From positions 1,550,001-1,614,000 of the forward strand of contig NZ_UFXX01000001.1 in NCBI RefSeq assembly GCF_900447535.1: 64,000 nt of DNA. The letters are read 5' to 3'. Positions 53,448 through 62,414 of this stretch are shown here, piece by piece. Every line of letters begins with the position of its first letter. The stretch's first letter is position 1. Origin of the DNA: Dermacoccus nishinomiyaensis. GTDB lineage: Bacteria > Actinomycetota > Actinomycetes > Actinomycetales > Dermatophilaceae. The notes below the pieces were generated by a model. That model did no database searches and was not told the DNA's origin. It saw only the letters and a program-made list of their open reading frames with translations. A program made the position numbers and the translations under genes.

Positions 53448-54752
53448 TCAGGGTGCCCAGTGCGAGCCCAGCGGGTAGCCGCCGTTGTCGCCGTTGTCGG
53501 TCGTCTTCGTGGCGAGCACCTGGTGCAGGTGCAGCCAGCCCTCCTCGAACCCGAGGCGTGAACCGGCCATGTAGATGCCCCACACCTTCGCGGTCGGCAG
53601 GCCCGCCTCGGCGACGCAGAAATCCCAGTTCGCCTCGAGGTTGCGGCACCAGTCGCGCAGCGTCAGGGCGTACGACAGGCGCAGGTTCTCGTCGTGCTGA
53701 ACCTCGAAACCGGCGTCGTGGCACTCCCTGATGAGCCGCCCCGGCGAGGCGAGCTCGCCGTCGGGGAAGACATAGCGATCGGTGAACGGCTCCGGCTTGG
53801 CCGATGCCGTGTCGTCGCGACGCGTGATGCAGTGGTTGAGCAGGCGGCCACCGTCGCGCAGCTTCGAGTGCAGGAACGAGAAGTAGTTGGCGTAGTTCTT
53901 CACGCCGATGTGCTCCGTGAGGCCGATCGAGCTGACGGCGTCGAAGCCCGTCTCGGTGACGTCGCGGTAGTCGCCGTGGCGGATCTCGACGAGGCTCTCG
54001 AGGCCCGCCTCACGCACGGCGCGCTGACCCCACTCGGCCTGCTCCTTGCTCAGGGTGACGCCTATGACGTGGACGCCGCGCTCGCGAGCGGCGTGCATCG
54101 CCATGCCGCCCCAGCCGCAGCCGACGTCGAGCAGCCGTTGGCCGGGCTGCAGGTCGAGCTTGTCGGCAACGAGGGCGAACTTGCGCTCCTGCGCTTCCTC
54201 GAGGGTGTCGTCCGGCGTGTCGAACACGGCACACGTGTAGGCCATCGAGTCACCGAGCACCTTCTCGTAGAACGCGTTCGAGACGTCATAGTGGTGCTTG
54301 ATCGAGTCGGCGGCGCGACCCACCGGGTTCACCTTGGCGAGGTGGCGCTTCCAGCGGGGCTCGTTCTCGACCTCGGGCAGCGGCGGGTGGACGAACGCCT
54401 TCGGCCCCAGCTGCTTGACGACGGGCGCGAGCGCCGACGCGACGCCCTTCGGCGTCAGCTGCTTCGTGCGCACGTCACGCTTGATGCGGCTGAACACCTC
54501 GTAGGGGTCACCAGGGTGGAAACCGGTGCCGGTCAGCGTGCCCGTCAGATAGGCGCGGGCGAGGCCGAGATCGCCAGGGGCGCTGAGGAGGTAGCGCAGC
54601 CCCTCCTCGCTCTCGACACGCACGGCGATGTCGCTGTCGCGCGGGCCGATGTCGGTGCCGTCGTACGCCGTGATGCGGAAGGGCAACGGCTCCTCCAACA
54701 CGGCCTGGACGGCCTGGGCGACGAGGGGGGTGGCGGTCGTGGTCTGGCTCAT
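53448..54752 (-). CDS. tmsB: SAM-dependent fatty-acyl methyltransferase for 10-methyl fatty acids
   Basis: 434 residues. Cyclopropane-fatty-acid-synthase-type methyltransferase: H-H-Y-D-V-S-N-A-F-Y ahead of the SAM motif L-L-D-V-G-C-G-W-G-G, then E-H-I-G-V-K-N-Y. An N-terminal domain of ~130 residues precedes the core, as in TmsB/BfaB. TmsB adds a methylene at C10 of oleoyl-phospholipid; TmsA then reduces it. The ATG overlaps the tmsA stop by 4 nt, which sets it apart from a stand-alone cyclopropane synthase. Confidence 0.85.
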   Translation of the reverse strand: MSQTTTATPLVAQAVQAVLEEPLPFRITAYDGTDIGPRDSDIAVRVESEEGLRYLLSAPGDLGLARAYLTGTLTGTGFHPGDPYEVFSRIKRDVRTKQLTPKGVASALAPVVKQLGPKAFVHPPLPEVENEPRWKRHLAKVNPVGRAADSIKHHYDVSNAFYEKVLGDSMAYTCAVFDTPDDTLEEAQERKFALVADKLDLQPGQRLLDVGCGWGGMAMHAARERGVHVIGVTLSKEQAEWGQRAVREAGLESLVEIRHGDYRDVTETGFDAVSSIGLTEHIGVKNYANYFSFLHSKLRDGGRLLNHCITRRDDTASAKPEPFTDRYVFPDGELASPGRLIRECHDAGFEVQHDENLRLSYALTLRDWCRNLEANWDFCVAEAGLPTAKVWGIYMAGSRLGFEEGWLHLHQVLATKTTDNGDNGGYPLGSHWAP

Positions 54753-56146
54753 GCGTGCGTCCTCATCTTGTCAGCGAACTCAGGAAGGCGGCCCTGCGGG
54801 TCGTACTTCGTCTTCATGCGGCGGTATTCGTCTGCGCCGTACAGCTCTTCGAACGTCTCGGCGTCGTAGTAGACGTCGGAATAGAGCGACTTGTGGCCGT
54901 GCATCGTCGGCAGCACGGCCTCGATGTCGCGGTTGACGTCGCCGTCAGCCCGCCCGGGGGTGATGGCGACGGTGCCCCAGAACCCGACGTTGACGTACGT
55001 GCGGTTCGGTTCGAGCTGGTACAGCGGCCACGCGTCGTCGCCGCGCAGGCGCAGCGGGCACACCCACACGGGCGTCATGCCGACGTGCTCGTCGAACCAC
55101 GGCATGAACGTCTCGAGCTGTTCGAGGGGCACCTCGACGTCCTGCACGACGCGCTCGCGCGGCAGTTCGCCGCGCATCTCGTCGATCTTCGCGGCGAAGC
55201 CCCAGCGGTTCTCCCACCCGACGATGCGGTGGTAGAAGTCGCTGCGACGGTACTTGCGCGGCCACACGCGTCGCACCTTCGGGTTCTGTGCGAAGAACGC
55301 GTCGGAGCACCAGAACCAGTCGGTGTCCCAACGCCAGATGTAGTCGTGCGCGCTCAAGGTGTCGCGGTCGAGCTCACTGATGCTCTTGTAGAAGATGTTC
55401 TGCCCCGTGTAGTCGCTCGGGCGGCGGCGCGTCTCGGGGAAGAAGTTGGCGAGCACGAGATAGGCCTCGTCCTTGCTGACGATCATGCCGTCGAGGCCGT
55501 CGACGCGTTCGCCCTGCCACTCGCGGGTCTCGACGATGGCGTCGATCGCTCGCGTCATGGCTGCGACGCTCGCGAACCGCACGTTGCGCGTCTCGACGAG
55601 GTCACCGATCGGCTGCAGTTCGATGCGCAGACGCGTCGCGTAGCCCAGGCTGCCGTAGCTGTTGGGGAAGGCGCGGAAGAGGTCGGCGTGCTCGTTGGTC
55701 GGCGAGGCGGTGAGCAGCTCGCCGGTGCCGGTGAGGATGTCCATCTCGAGGACGGACTCGTGCGGCAGTCCGTTCTTGAACGACGTCGACTCGATGCCGA
55801 GGCCGGTGACGGCGCCGCCGAGGGTGATCGTGCGCAACTGCGGGACGACGAGCGGCATGAGGCCGTGCTCGAGCGTGGCGTCGACGAGGTTCTCGTACGT
55901 GCACATGCCCTGGACGTCGGCCGTGCGAGCGTCGGCGTCGATGCTGATGACGCCCGTGAGGCCGCTGACGTCGAGGCCTACCTTCGCTTTCTCACGCGGA
56001 CGGAAGAGGTTCGAGGTCTTCTTCGCGAGGCGCACCGTGGCGCCGGCGGGGATGGCTTCGAAGGAGGCCCTCAACTGCGCGACGGCAGAGGCGTGAGCGG
56101 CCTCACCGGCCAGTTCCACACTGGGCTGTTTTTTCTTATCGAACAT
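54749..56146 (-). CDS. tmsA: FAD-binding oxidoreductase of 10-methyl fatty acid synthesis
   Basis: 465 residues. N-terminal FAD_binding_4 domain: V-V-P-Q-L-R-T-I-T-L-G-G-A-V-T-G-L-G-I-E and N-S-Y-G-S-L-G-Y are the flavin-binding segments; the C-terminal half has the DHCR24-like W-P-R-K-Y-R-R-S-D-F and F-W-G-T-V. In mycobacteria and relatives TmsA (BfaA) reduces the 10-methylene intermediate to the 10-methyl chain (tuberculostearate). The overlap with tmsB is the conserved order. The alditol oxidase gene lies 52 bp upstream. Confidence 0.85.
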   Translation of the reverse strand: MFDKKKQPSVELAGEAAHASAVAQLRASFEAIPAGATVRLAKKTSNLFRPREKAKVGLDVSGLTGVISIDADARTADVQGMCTYENLVDATLEHGLMPLVVPQLRTITLGGAVTGLGIESTSFKNGLPHESVLEMDILTGTGELLTASPTNEHADLFRAFPNSYGSLGYATRLRIELQPIGDLVETRNVRFASVAAMTRAIDAIVETREWQGERVDGLDGMIVSKDEAYLVLANFFPETRRRPSDYTGQNIFYKSISELDRDTLSAHDYIWRWDTDWFWCSDAFFAQNPKVRRVWPRKYRRSDFYHRIVGWENRWGFAAKIDEMRGELPRERVVQDVEVPLEQLETFMPWFDEHVGMTPVWVCPLRLRGDDAWPLYQLEPNRTYVNVGFWGTVAITPGRADGDVNRDIEAVLPTMHGHKSLYSDVYYDAETFEELYGADEYRRMKTKYDPQGRLPEFADKMRTHA

Positions 56147-56198
56147 CTATGCTCTCCACGTCTCAGGAAGTTACGCCTGCCCCGGTTGCAGCACCAAA

Positions 56199-57464
56199 TC
56201 AGGCCGGCTCATTCCCGAGCAGCCGCTCGACCCAGGCGTTGCGGAACATGCCGGACGGGTCATGCCGACGCGCCTCGCCGTCGAGGGCATGCAGTCCGGG
56301 GAACTGTTCGCTGAGCTGCTGCGGCGGTGCCGCGTGCAACTTGCCCCAGTGCGGACGCGGGTGGCCGAGTGCAGCTTCGAGGGCCGGCAGTTCACGGCGG
56401 ACGGCGTCCGGGTCGCGGCGCCAGGTGAGGTGGATGGCGAGCATCTCGCCGGTGGCGAACGGGCTCGCACTGAGGCTGTCGCCGGCGACGGCGCGGATCT
56501 CCATCGAGTGCGCGAGGCGGGCGAAGACATCGGCGAACCGTGGCAGCGCTCGCAGGGCGTCCGCGACCGTTTCACGTGAAACGAAGTACTCGCTCTGCAC
56601 CTCGTCGCCGACGCTGGGGGCGAAGTCGCTGCGGAAGTGAGTCAGCCGTTCGGCGCTCGGCCCGTGAACACCGAGCTGCTCAGTCACCGCGACGGGATCA
56701 GCGCCTGGGCTCGGGTGACGAGGGCTCGTCGCGGCGCGGGCGCCGGCGAGCTGAGCCGGAGCATCGACGCCGCGCGGACGCTTGGCGAAGAGCAACGCCC
56801 GACCGCCGTCGCTCCAGTCGGGGGCGATGCTGAACGAGTAGAGCGGGCGCGTCAGGTCGTCGAGATGGTCGACGAGGGCGTCGTATTCGAGCCCTTCGTA
56901 CACCGTCGTCGCGATGTCGAACGCGGGCACGACGTCGAGGATCAACTCGACGACGGGCCCGAACAGACCGAGATGCACGGGATAGTGCTCGAACCCGGGT
57001 TCGCCGCGCGTCATCGTGTGCAGATCGCCCGCAGCGGTGACGTGGGTGAGCGAACGCACCGCAGACGCGAGGCTCGGACGCTCCCATCCGGAGCCATGCG
57101 TCGCCGTCGCGATGGCCCCGGCGACGGTGATGTGCGGCAGTGACGCAAGGTTCTCGAGCGCCCAACCACGCTGCGCGAGAACGGCGTTGACCTGCGCATA
57201 CGTGGCGCCGCCGTCGATGGTGACGCAGCGTGCGTCCTCGTCGAGGTCGATGCGACGCTCGAGGTCGAGGAGGCTGAGCTGCACGCCGTCTGTGTCGGCG
57301 ATGTCGTTGAAGCTGTGGCCGGTGCCGACCACCCTCAGCCGCCCACCGTCGGCCGCTGCCCGGCAGACCGCATCCTGCACCTGCGACGTCGTCCGCGGCG
57401 CGTATCGCTCGCGTGCTTCGAAGACGACGGTGCCGGCCCAGTTCGTGGCAGGGAGCGCGCTCAT
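56199..57464 (-). CDS. FAD-dependent alditol oxidase (AldO/xylitol oxidase-like)
   Basis: 421 residues, ATG 57464. It aligns over its length with Streptomyces alditol oxidase: T-N-W-A-G near the start, V-G-T-G-H50-S-F-N-D-I-A (His for covalent FAD), L-A-S-L-P-H-I-T-V-A-G-A, A-T-A-T-H-G-S-G and P-H-W-G-K near the C-terminus. AldO oxidises xylitol or sorbitol at C1, giving aldose and H2O2. A D-arabinono-lactone oxidase is the nearest alternative. A Pro/Arg/Ala-rich insertion lies at about residue 245. Confidence 0.85.
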   Translation of the reverse strand: MSALPATNWAGTVVFEARERYAPRTTSQVQDAVCRAAADGGRLRVVGTGHSFNDIADTDGVQLSLLDLERRIDLDEDARCVTIDGGATYAQVNAVLAQRGWALENLASLPHITVAGAIATATHGSGWERPSLASAVRSLTHVTAAGDLHTMTRGEPGFEHYPVHLGLFGPVVELILDVVPAFDIATTVYEGLEYDALVDHLDDLTRPLYSFSIAPDWSDGGRALLFAKRPRGVDAPAQLAGARAATSPRHPSPGADPVAVTEQLGVHGPSAERLTHFRSDFAPSVGDEVQSEYFVSRETVADALRALPRFADVFARLAHSMEIRAVAGDSLSASPFATGEMLAIHLTWRRDPDAVRRELPALEAALGHPRPHWGKLHAAPPQQLSEQFPGLHALDGEARRHDPSGMFRNAWVERLLGNEPA

Positions 57465-57533
57465 CCCCCGACGTTATACCCGCCCGACGGCGCTCGCCCG
57501 GGGTGCTCGAGGCCGGGGTGCTGGCTCTACCGG

Positions 57534-57548
57534 CGAGTGAGTCACTCG
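57534..57548. repeat. Short palindrome beside the 57550 terminator
   Basis: CGAGTGA-G-TCACTCG, a 15-bp palindrome, shares the GTGAGTC core with the long hairpin next to it. Confidence 0.5.
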
Positions 57549-57549
57549 T

Positions 57550-57585
57550 GTCCGGGTGAGTCAGTCAGGACTGACTCACCCGGAC
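57550..57585 (-). terminator. Long hairpin after the MDR oxidoreductase gene
   Basis: 17-bp perfect inverted repeat with a 2-nt centre (57550-57566 with 57569-57585), about 70 nt past the stop at 57657. Confidence 0.7.
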
Positions 57586-57656
57586 GTTGGTGACGCAGCT
57601 GGATCTCACGTCGCATGCGCCGCCCTGCGGGGCGTGGCGCGACGGGAGTCGAACGA

Positions 57657-58667
57657 TCAGATCGAGACGACCATCTTGCCGGTGTTGGCGCCGTTCAGCA
57701 GGTCCATGAACGCCTGCGGCGCGTTCTCCAGGCCCTCGACGACCGTCTCGTCCCACTGAACCGAGCCATCGGCGAGCCACGTCGCCATCTTCTGCTGGAA
57801 CTCGGGCACGAGGTCGCGGAAGTCGCTCTGGATGAACCCGCGGATCGTGATGCGCTTGCCGATGACGAGCGCGAGGTTGCGCGGCGCGGCGGGCGGCTCC
57901 GTCGAGTTGTACTGCGCGATGGCGCCGCACATCGCGATGCGCCCGTGGGTGTTCATCGACGAGATGGCCGCCTCGAGGTGGTCGCCCCCGACGTTGTCGA
58001 AGTAGACGTCGATGCCCTCCGGCGCGGCGTTCTTGAGCAGGCCGCGGACGTCACCGTCCTTGTAGTTGAAGGCGGCGTCGAAACCGAGCTCCTCGAGACG
58101 CGCGATCTTCTGTGCGGAGCCCGCCGAACCGATGACGCGGGACGCACCCTCGAGTTTCGCGATCTGACCGACGAGCGAGCCGACGGCACCGGCCGCGCCG
58201 GAGACGAACACCGCGTCGCCGGAGTGGAATTCACCGACGCGCATGAGTCCGCCGTACGCCGTGATGCCGGGCATGCCGAGCGCGCCCAGGTAGGCGGACG
58301 GCGACACCTGCGCGCCACCGACGTTCGTCGAAACCTTGCGTGCCGCCTTCGCGGGCACGACGGCCATGTCGCGCCAGCCGAGGCCATGGAGGACGAGGTC
58401 ACCCTCCGCGAAACCCTCAGCGCGGGATTCGACGACCTCGCCGACCGCGCCGCCGTCGAGGGGCTCGTCGATCTGGAACGGCGGGACATAGGACTTCACG
58501 TCGTTCATGCGGCCACGCATGTACGGGTCGACGCTCATGACGGTGTTACGCACGAGCAGTTCGCCGTCGCTGAGGGCGGGGAGTTCCCGCGTCTCGAGGC
58601 GGAAGTTGTCGGAGGTGGGCGCGCCATGGGGGCGCGATGCGAGCACGATCATCTGAGAAGTCGTCAT
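57657..58667 (-). CDS. NADP-dependent oxidoreductase, MDR superfamily (zinc-independent)
   Basis: 336 residues from ATG 58667. D-P-Y-M-R-G-R-M-N near residue 50 and the Rossmann motif S-G-A-A-G-A-V-G-S-L-V-G-Q place it with the leukotriene-B4-dehydrogenase/CurA type enal or enone reductases; Y-F-D-N-V-G-G is also typical. There are no structural zinc cysteines. Reduces alpha,beta-unsaturated carbonyls with NADPH. Substrate unknown. Confidence 0.88.
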   Translation of the reverse strand: MTTSQMIVLASRPHGAPTSDNFRLETRELPALSDGELLVRNTVMSVDPYMRGRMNDVKSYVPPFQIDEPLDGGAVGEVVESRAEGFAEGDLVLHGLGWRDMAVVPAKAARKVSTNVGGAQVSPSAYLGALGMPGITAYGGLMRVGEFHSGDAVFVSGAAGAVGSLVGQIAKLEGASRVIGSAGSAQKIARLEELGFDAAFNYKDGDVRGLLKNAAPEGIDVYFDNVGGDHLEAAISSMNTHGRIAMCGAIAQYNSTEPPAAPRNLALVIGKRITIRGFIQSDFRDLVPEFQQKMATWLADGSVQWDETVVEGLENAPQAFMDLLNGANTGKMVVSI

Positions 58668-58758
58668 GCCCTCACATTGCCACGGGCCACCGACAACGCT
58701 CCAACCGAGCCGGTCGAAGCCCCCTGCGTATCCACGGTCCACGACGGTCGATTCAAGG

Positions 58759-58843
58759 GCGAATGTGACCGAAATCGCGGATGAGGACGCCGCTTGCGAA
58801 GATGGCCGAATCGCAGATGGGGACGACAATCGCGGAGGGGCGG
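58759..58843 (+). repeat. 19-bp repeat array, locus E (about 5 worn units)
   Basis: Units at 58759, 58776, 58796, 58812 and 58831 with lengths 16-20; the best is CGCAGATGGGGACGACAAT (58812-58830). Between the MDR gene start and the 3' end of a second GNAT gene. Confidence 0.7.
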
Positions 58844-58863
58844 GCCTTCAGGGACGCAGCGCG

Positions 58864-59328
58864 TCAGTGGTGGTCGCGCAGTTTCAGCTGGTAGTAGACC
58901 GTCGCGCCCGTGGTGTCTAGCTGTTCGAAGCCGTGCGATTCGTACAGGCGGTGCGCGTAGGCGTTGTTGCTCTGCGTGCTGACGCGAACGTGGTGCGCAC
59001 CGTTCTCACGGGCACCGTCGAGTACCGCTTCGAGCAGCGACCCGCCGACGCGGCGTCCGCGTGCGGCTCCGTCGACGAACAGGTCGGCGATCACCCAGTC
59101 GTGAGTGAGGTGGATCGAGTCGAACGCGCGGTAGACCTGCGCGAACCCGACGACGCCCACGCTGTCCCGGGCGCCGAGGACGAGCGTCTGCCCCGTCTCG
59201 ATGCGCTCGGCCAGAAACGTCCGCGCGTCTGGCGTTGGCGCCTTGCCGCAGAAGCTGCGGTACTGCTCGAACAGATCGACGAAATCCTCGACGTCCCCAG
59301 GCATGGCATGTGCGATATCGATGTTCAC
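58864..59328 (-). CDS. GNAT family N-acetyltransferase
   Basis: 154 residues from GTG 59328. Acetyl-CoA loop G-A-A-R-G-R-R-V-G-G-S-L-L, preceded by the D-L-F-V strand; N-A-Y-A-H-R-L-Y-E-S-H-G-F near the end is the common GNAT motif B. Substrate not determinable. A 19-bp repeat array abuts its 3' end, as for the GNAT gene at 50958. Confidence 0.88.
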   Translation of the reverse strand: MNIDIAHAMPGDVEDFVDLFEQYRSFCGKAPTPDARTFLAERIETGQTLVLGARDSVGVVGFAQVYRAFDSIHLTHDWVIADLFVDGAARGRRVGGSLLEAVLDGARENGAHHVRVSTQSNNAYAHRLYESHGFEQLDTTGATVYYQLKLRDHH

Positions 59329-59370
59329 GCCTTCATCTTGCCCAATCGCGCACGCAGCGGCCTCTGGGCA

Positions 59371-59410
59371 CCGCAGAGCGGTTCGCCGGACTCGACGAAC
59401 CGCTCTGCGG
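59371..59410 (-). terminator. Terminator after the acyl-CoA dehydrogenase gene
   Basis: 15-bp perfect inverted repeat (59371-59385 with 59396-59410), 10-nt loop, 9 nt past the stop at 59419. Confidence 0.85.
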
Positions 59411-59418
59411 GCGTCAGG

Positions 59419-60585
59419 TCACAACGAGCGGGCGATGAGTTCCTTCATCACCTCGTTGGCGCCGCCGTAGATCTTCTGGATGCGCGCACCGGCGTACATC
59501 TTCGCGATGGGGTACTCGAGCATGAAGCCGTAGCCGCCGAACAGCTGCAGGACGCGGTCGATGACATTGCACTGCACGTCCGTCGTCCAGTATTTCGCTC
59601 GCGAGGCGGTGGCCGAGTCGAGCTTGCCCTCCATGTGCAGCATGATGCAGTGATCGAGCAGGGTGCGGGCGGCGAGCACGTCCGTCGAGCACTCGGCGAG
59701 CACGAAGCGCGTGTTCTGCAGGTCCATCAGCGTGCCGTCGAACAGTTCACGCGACTTCGCGTGCTCGACCCCGAGCTTCACGGCCAGCTCCGCCGATCCG
59801 ACGGCGGTGCACGCGAGGCCGAGGCGCTCCTGCGGCAGCTGCTCCATGAGGTGGTAGAAACCGCGCCCCTCCTCGCCGAGCAGATTCGCGACGGGTACGC
59901 GCATGTCGGTGAAGTGCAGTTCGCGCGTGTCTTGACCGTGCTGGCCGATCTTCTGCAGCACGCGCCCGCGCTCGAAACCGTCGAGGTCGGCCGTCTCGAG
60001 CACGATGAGCGAGATGCCCTTGTGCCCGGCGGCCTTGTCACGCTCGCAGGTGCGGGCCACGAGGACGATGAGGTCGGCGTGACCGGCGTTCGTGATGAAC
60101 GTCTTCGAGCCGTTGATGATGAACTCGTCGCCGTCGCGCACCGCGCGCGTCGAGACGCGCTTGAGGTCGGAGCCCGCGCCGGGTTCCGTCATGCCGATGG
60201 CGCCGACCCATTCGCCGGAGCACAGCTTCGGCAGCCACTTGCGCTTCTGCTCCTCGGTGCCGTAGGCGACGATGTAGTGCGTCACGATGATGGCGTGGAC
60301 GACGAAGCCCCACGAGTCGTCACCGGCCTTCGCCTGCTCGATGGCGACGACGGCCTCGTGCGCGAACGTCGCGCCGCTGCCGCCGTACTCCTCTGGCACC
60401 GACAGGCCGAGCAGGCCCAGCTCACCCGCCTTCGTCCAGACGTCACGATCGACCTGGTGCTGTTCGCTGTAGCGGTCGATGTTCGCGAAGATCTCGCGGC
60501 TGAACGTGGCGGCGAGACGCTGGAGGTCTTCCAGTTCGTCGTCCATCCACGGCGAGCGGTACGGCAGGGGTGCGGCCGGGCCCAT
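59419..60585 (-). CDS. Acyl-CoA dehydrogenase
   Basis: 388 residues. FAD flavoprotein of fatty-acid or branched-acyl beta-oxidation. P-E-E-Y-G-G-S-G, G-A-I-G-M-T-E-P-G-A-G-S-D and Q-L-F-G-G-Y-G-F-M are the three standard signatures. At the position of the C-terminal catalytic Glu of MCAD the sequence is I-Y-G-G-A-N-E (Gly), so the base must be elsewhere, as in the IVD/LCAD group. Chain specificity cannot be read. It stands alone, with a Crp-like site 29 bp upstream. Confidence 0.9.
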   Translation of the reverse strand: MGPAAPLPYRSPWMDDELEDLQRLAATFSREIFANIDRYSEQHQVDRDVWTKAGELGLLGLSVPEEYGGSGATFAHEAVVAIEQAKAGDDSWGFVVHAIIVTHYIVAYGTEEQKRKWLPKLCSGEWVGAIGMTEPGAGSDLKRVSTRAVRDGDEFIINGSKTFITNAGHADLIVLVARTCERDKAAGHKGISLIVLETADLDGFERGRVLQKIGQHGQDTRELHFTDMRVPVANLLGEEGRGFYHLMEQLPQERLGLACTAVGSAELAVKLGVEHAKSRELFDGTLMDLQNTRFVLAECSTDVLAARTLLDHCIMLHMEGKLDSATASRAKYWTTDVQCNVIDRVLQLFGGYGFMLEYPIAKMYAGARIQKIYGGANEVMKELIARSL

Positions 60586-60613
60586 GGGTCTTTCCTTTCG
60601 TCGGTTCCACCAG

Positions 60614-60629
60614 TGTGCCCCACATCACA
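60614..60629 (-). promoter_or_regulatory. Crp/GlxR-like site upstream of the acyl-CoA dehydrogenase gene
   Basis: TGTGC-N6-TCACA on the plus strand, one mismatch from the Crp palindrome, ending 28 bp before the gene start. Confidence 0.35.
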
Positions 60630-60870
60630 ACAACCTTGGCGCTGCGGGCGCGTCTCATTCACTGCACGCCGCACCGGCTCCTTCACCCGAAGGGACCAAC
60701 GACCCTGAATCTATGTTGACCGTCAGGTACGCTTTATCGAACGCAAGTGGTGAAATCCGACACGCGTAGTGGGTCTGACGTCCGACCGGGTGGTGGCGGA
60801 CGACAGACCCGCGCGAGCCGCCACGGCGCCGCGCACGGGGGAAGCGCAACCGAGAACGAGGAGCTGCTGC

Positions 60871-62271
60871 ATGGCCAGCCATGACGCCGGGTGGGAGGCG
60901 TTCCGCGAGGAGTTCCGCCACTGGATGGAGCTTCGGGGGATGACGAGCAGGGCCCTCGCCGCTCGCCTCAACGAACTCTCCGTCGACCAGCCGTTCGACG
61001 AGCACGTCGTCAAGCGATGGCGCCACTCCACGTCACCGCCCCTCGAAGCCGTGCGTCACATCGCCTCGCTGCTCGCGATGAGCGACGATCCGAGCGGTCA
61101 GGCTCCCTACGATCCCGCGTTCATCCTGCGTCGCATGGGCCTGCTCGCGCCCGCCGCGCCGGCCCAGGAACTTCTCGACACGAGCCTGCGCCTGCAGGAG
61201 CTTCGCCTGCGCCTCAGTGAGGTGCGCGGCCAGCTGAGCCGCCACGCCGCGCGAACCGGCGCCGGCCAGCTCGTCCAGACGGCGCTTTCGTATGGGTACG
61301 CCGCGGCCGTCTTCCCCGTCTGGGAGGGGCCGGTCGGCTATCCGATGCATGTCGCCGACCGCATCGACTTCCGCACCCCGCGCGACGACATCCCTGCCGT
61401 CGAGGAGAACGACGAGATGCTCGCCGCGCTCGTCGCCAACGCCGCCGTACCGGGCACCCGCCATCCACGATTCAGCACCCAGCCTGATGATCTGGCTGAA
61501 CAATCGCACTGGGCGATCCAGCTCATCGGCCGCCCCTCGATGCGCAACGGCAAGGCCATCCACCCCGCCGCGCCGGCGATCGCCGTCACCGCCTCGACGA
61601 CGAGTGCGTGGGCCGACGACGTGGGCGGCATCATCGCGTGGCTGCTCGGCTACGGCTTCGTCTCGACCCGCGAGATCGCGCGTGAGCTGACGCGCAACCC
61701 GATCGCGACGGACGCGCTGCGCAGCGAGGTGCACGATCAGTTCGTCGCGCGCCCGCCGTCGCACCACGTGTGGACGCACCACAGCGTCATGGTGCCCGAG
61801 GACAACCCGAACTCACCGTGGGCCGCAGCCGACGGAACCGGCTCGCCCGGCCTCGTGCACATCCGACTCGTCGAGGATCACCGGCTCATCGAGTGGACGT
61901 CCGAATGGCTCGGCGGGCAGCTCGGCATGAGCGCCGAGGAGGCTCTGACGCTGGCGGAGACCACCGCGTCCACCGTCGAGGCCCGCCTGCACAGCGGCGC
62001 GCTCGCCCACGTGCGACGACGCACCCTGCTCGTGCCGACACCGTTCGCCGAGACGCCGGCGCAGCGGTGGGAGAACGCCCTCGGCGCGGCGCTGGCCGCG
62101 ACGCGCTTTCTCGCCGAGCTCGGCGTCGAGCGCACCGACGGCCTCGACGCCGTGCATGATCGGTTGCTGCGAGACGAACCGGACATCGCCCACTCTTTGC
62201 TGCGGTGGCTGGCCGACCACGAGTGCCCCCTGGTCAATCCGAAATTTTCGTCCTGGTCGAATAGGGCCTGA
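60871..62271 (+). CDS. HTH protein with large unknown C-terminal domain (paralog 1)
   Basis: 466 residues from ATG 60871 (GAGGAG upstream; a 34-residue extension is not conserved in the paralog). The N-terminal ~80 residues look like an XRE-type HTH: W-M-E-L-R-x-M-T-S-R-A-L-A-A-R-L-N, then K-R-W-R-H-S-T-S-P-P-L and I-A-S-L-L-A-M. A helical segment (residues ~100-140) and a ~300-residue domain follow, with G-Y-P-M-H-V-A-D-R-I-D, G-Y-G-F-V-S-T-R-E-I-A and R-W-L-A-D-H-E. No enzyme motif recognised. Tandem paralog of the next gene. Possibly a DNA-binding regulator sensing through the C-terminal domain. Confidence 0.75.
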   Translation: MASHDAGWEAFREEFRHWMELRGMTSRALAARLNELSVDQPFDEHVVKRWRHSTSPPLEAVRHIASLLAMSDDPSGQAPYDPAFILRRMGLLAPAAPAQELLDTSLRLQELRLRLSEVRGQLSRHAARTGAGQLVQTALSYGYAAAVFPVWEGPVGYPMHVADRIDFRTPRDDIPAVEENDEMLAALVANAAVPGTRHPRFSTQPDDLAEQSHWAIQLIGRPSMRNGKAIHPAAPAIAVTASTTSAWADDVGGIIAWLLGYGFVSTREIARELTRNPIATDALRSEVHDQFVARPPSHHVWTHHSVMVPEDNPNSPWAAADGTGSPGLVHIRLVEDHRLIEWTSEWLGGQLGMSAEEALTLAETTASTVEARLHSGALAHVRRRTLLVPTPFAETPAQRWENALGAALAATRFLAELGVERTDGLDAVHDRLLRDEPDIAHSLLRWLADHECPLVNPKFSSWSNRA

Positions 62272-62291
62272 CGAGGGTCGGCGAAAATTTC
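62241..62291 (+). repeat. AT-rich inverted repeat across the paralog 1 stop
   Basis: GAAATTTTCG (62241-62250) pairs with CGAAAATTTC (62282-62291) across a 31-nt loop holding the stop codon. It is strikingly AT-rich for this genome. Could be a weak terminator or a regulator site for the second paralog. Confidence 0.5.
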
Positions 62292-62414
62292 TGTCCACAG
62301 GTCGGACAACCGACTTAGTGGGCGGCGAAGCGAGCCGCGCCTTCCTACACTGGCCGGAAGCCACGGCATGCGCCCGCGTCGGACACGGGCACGCTCACGA
62401 GGGGACCACCGACG

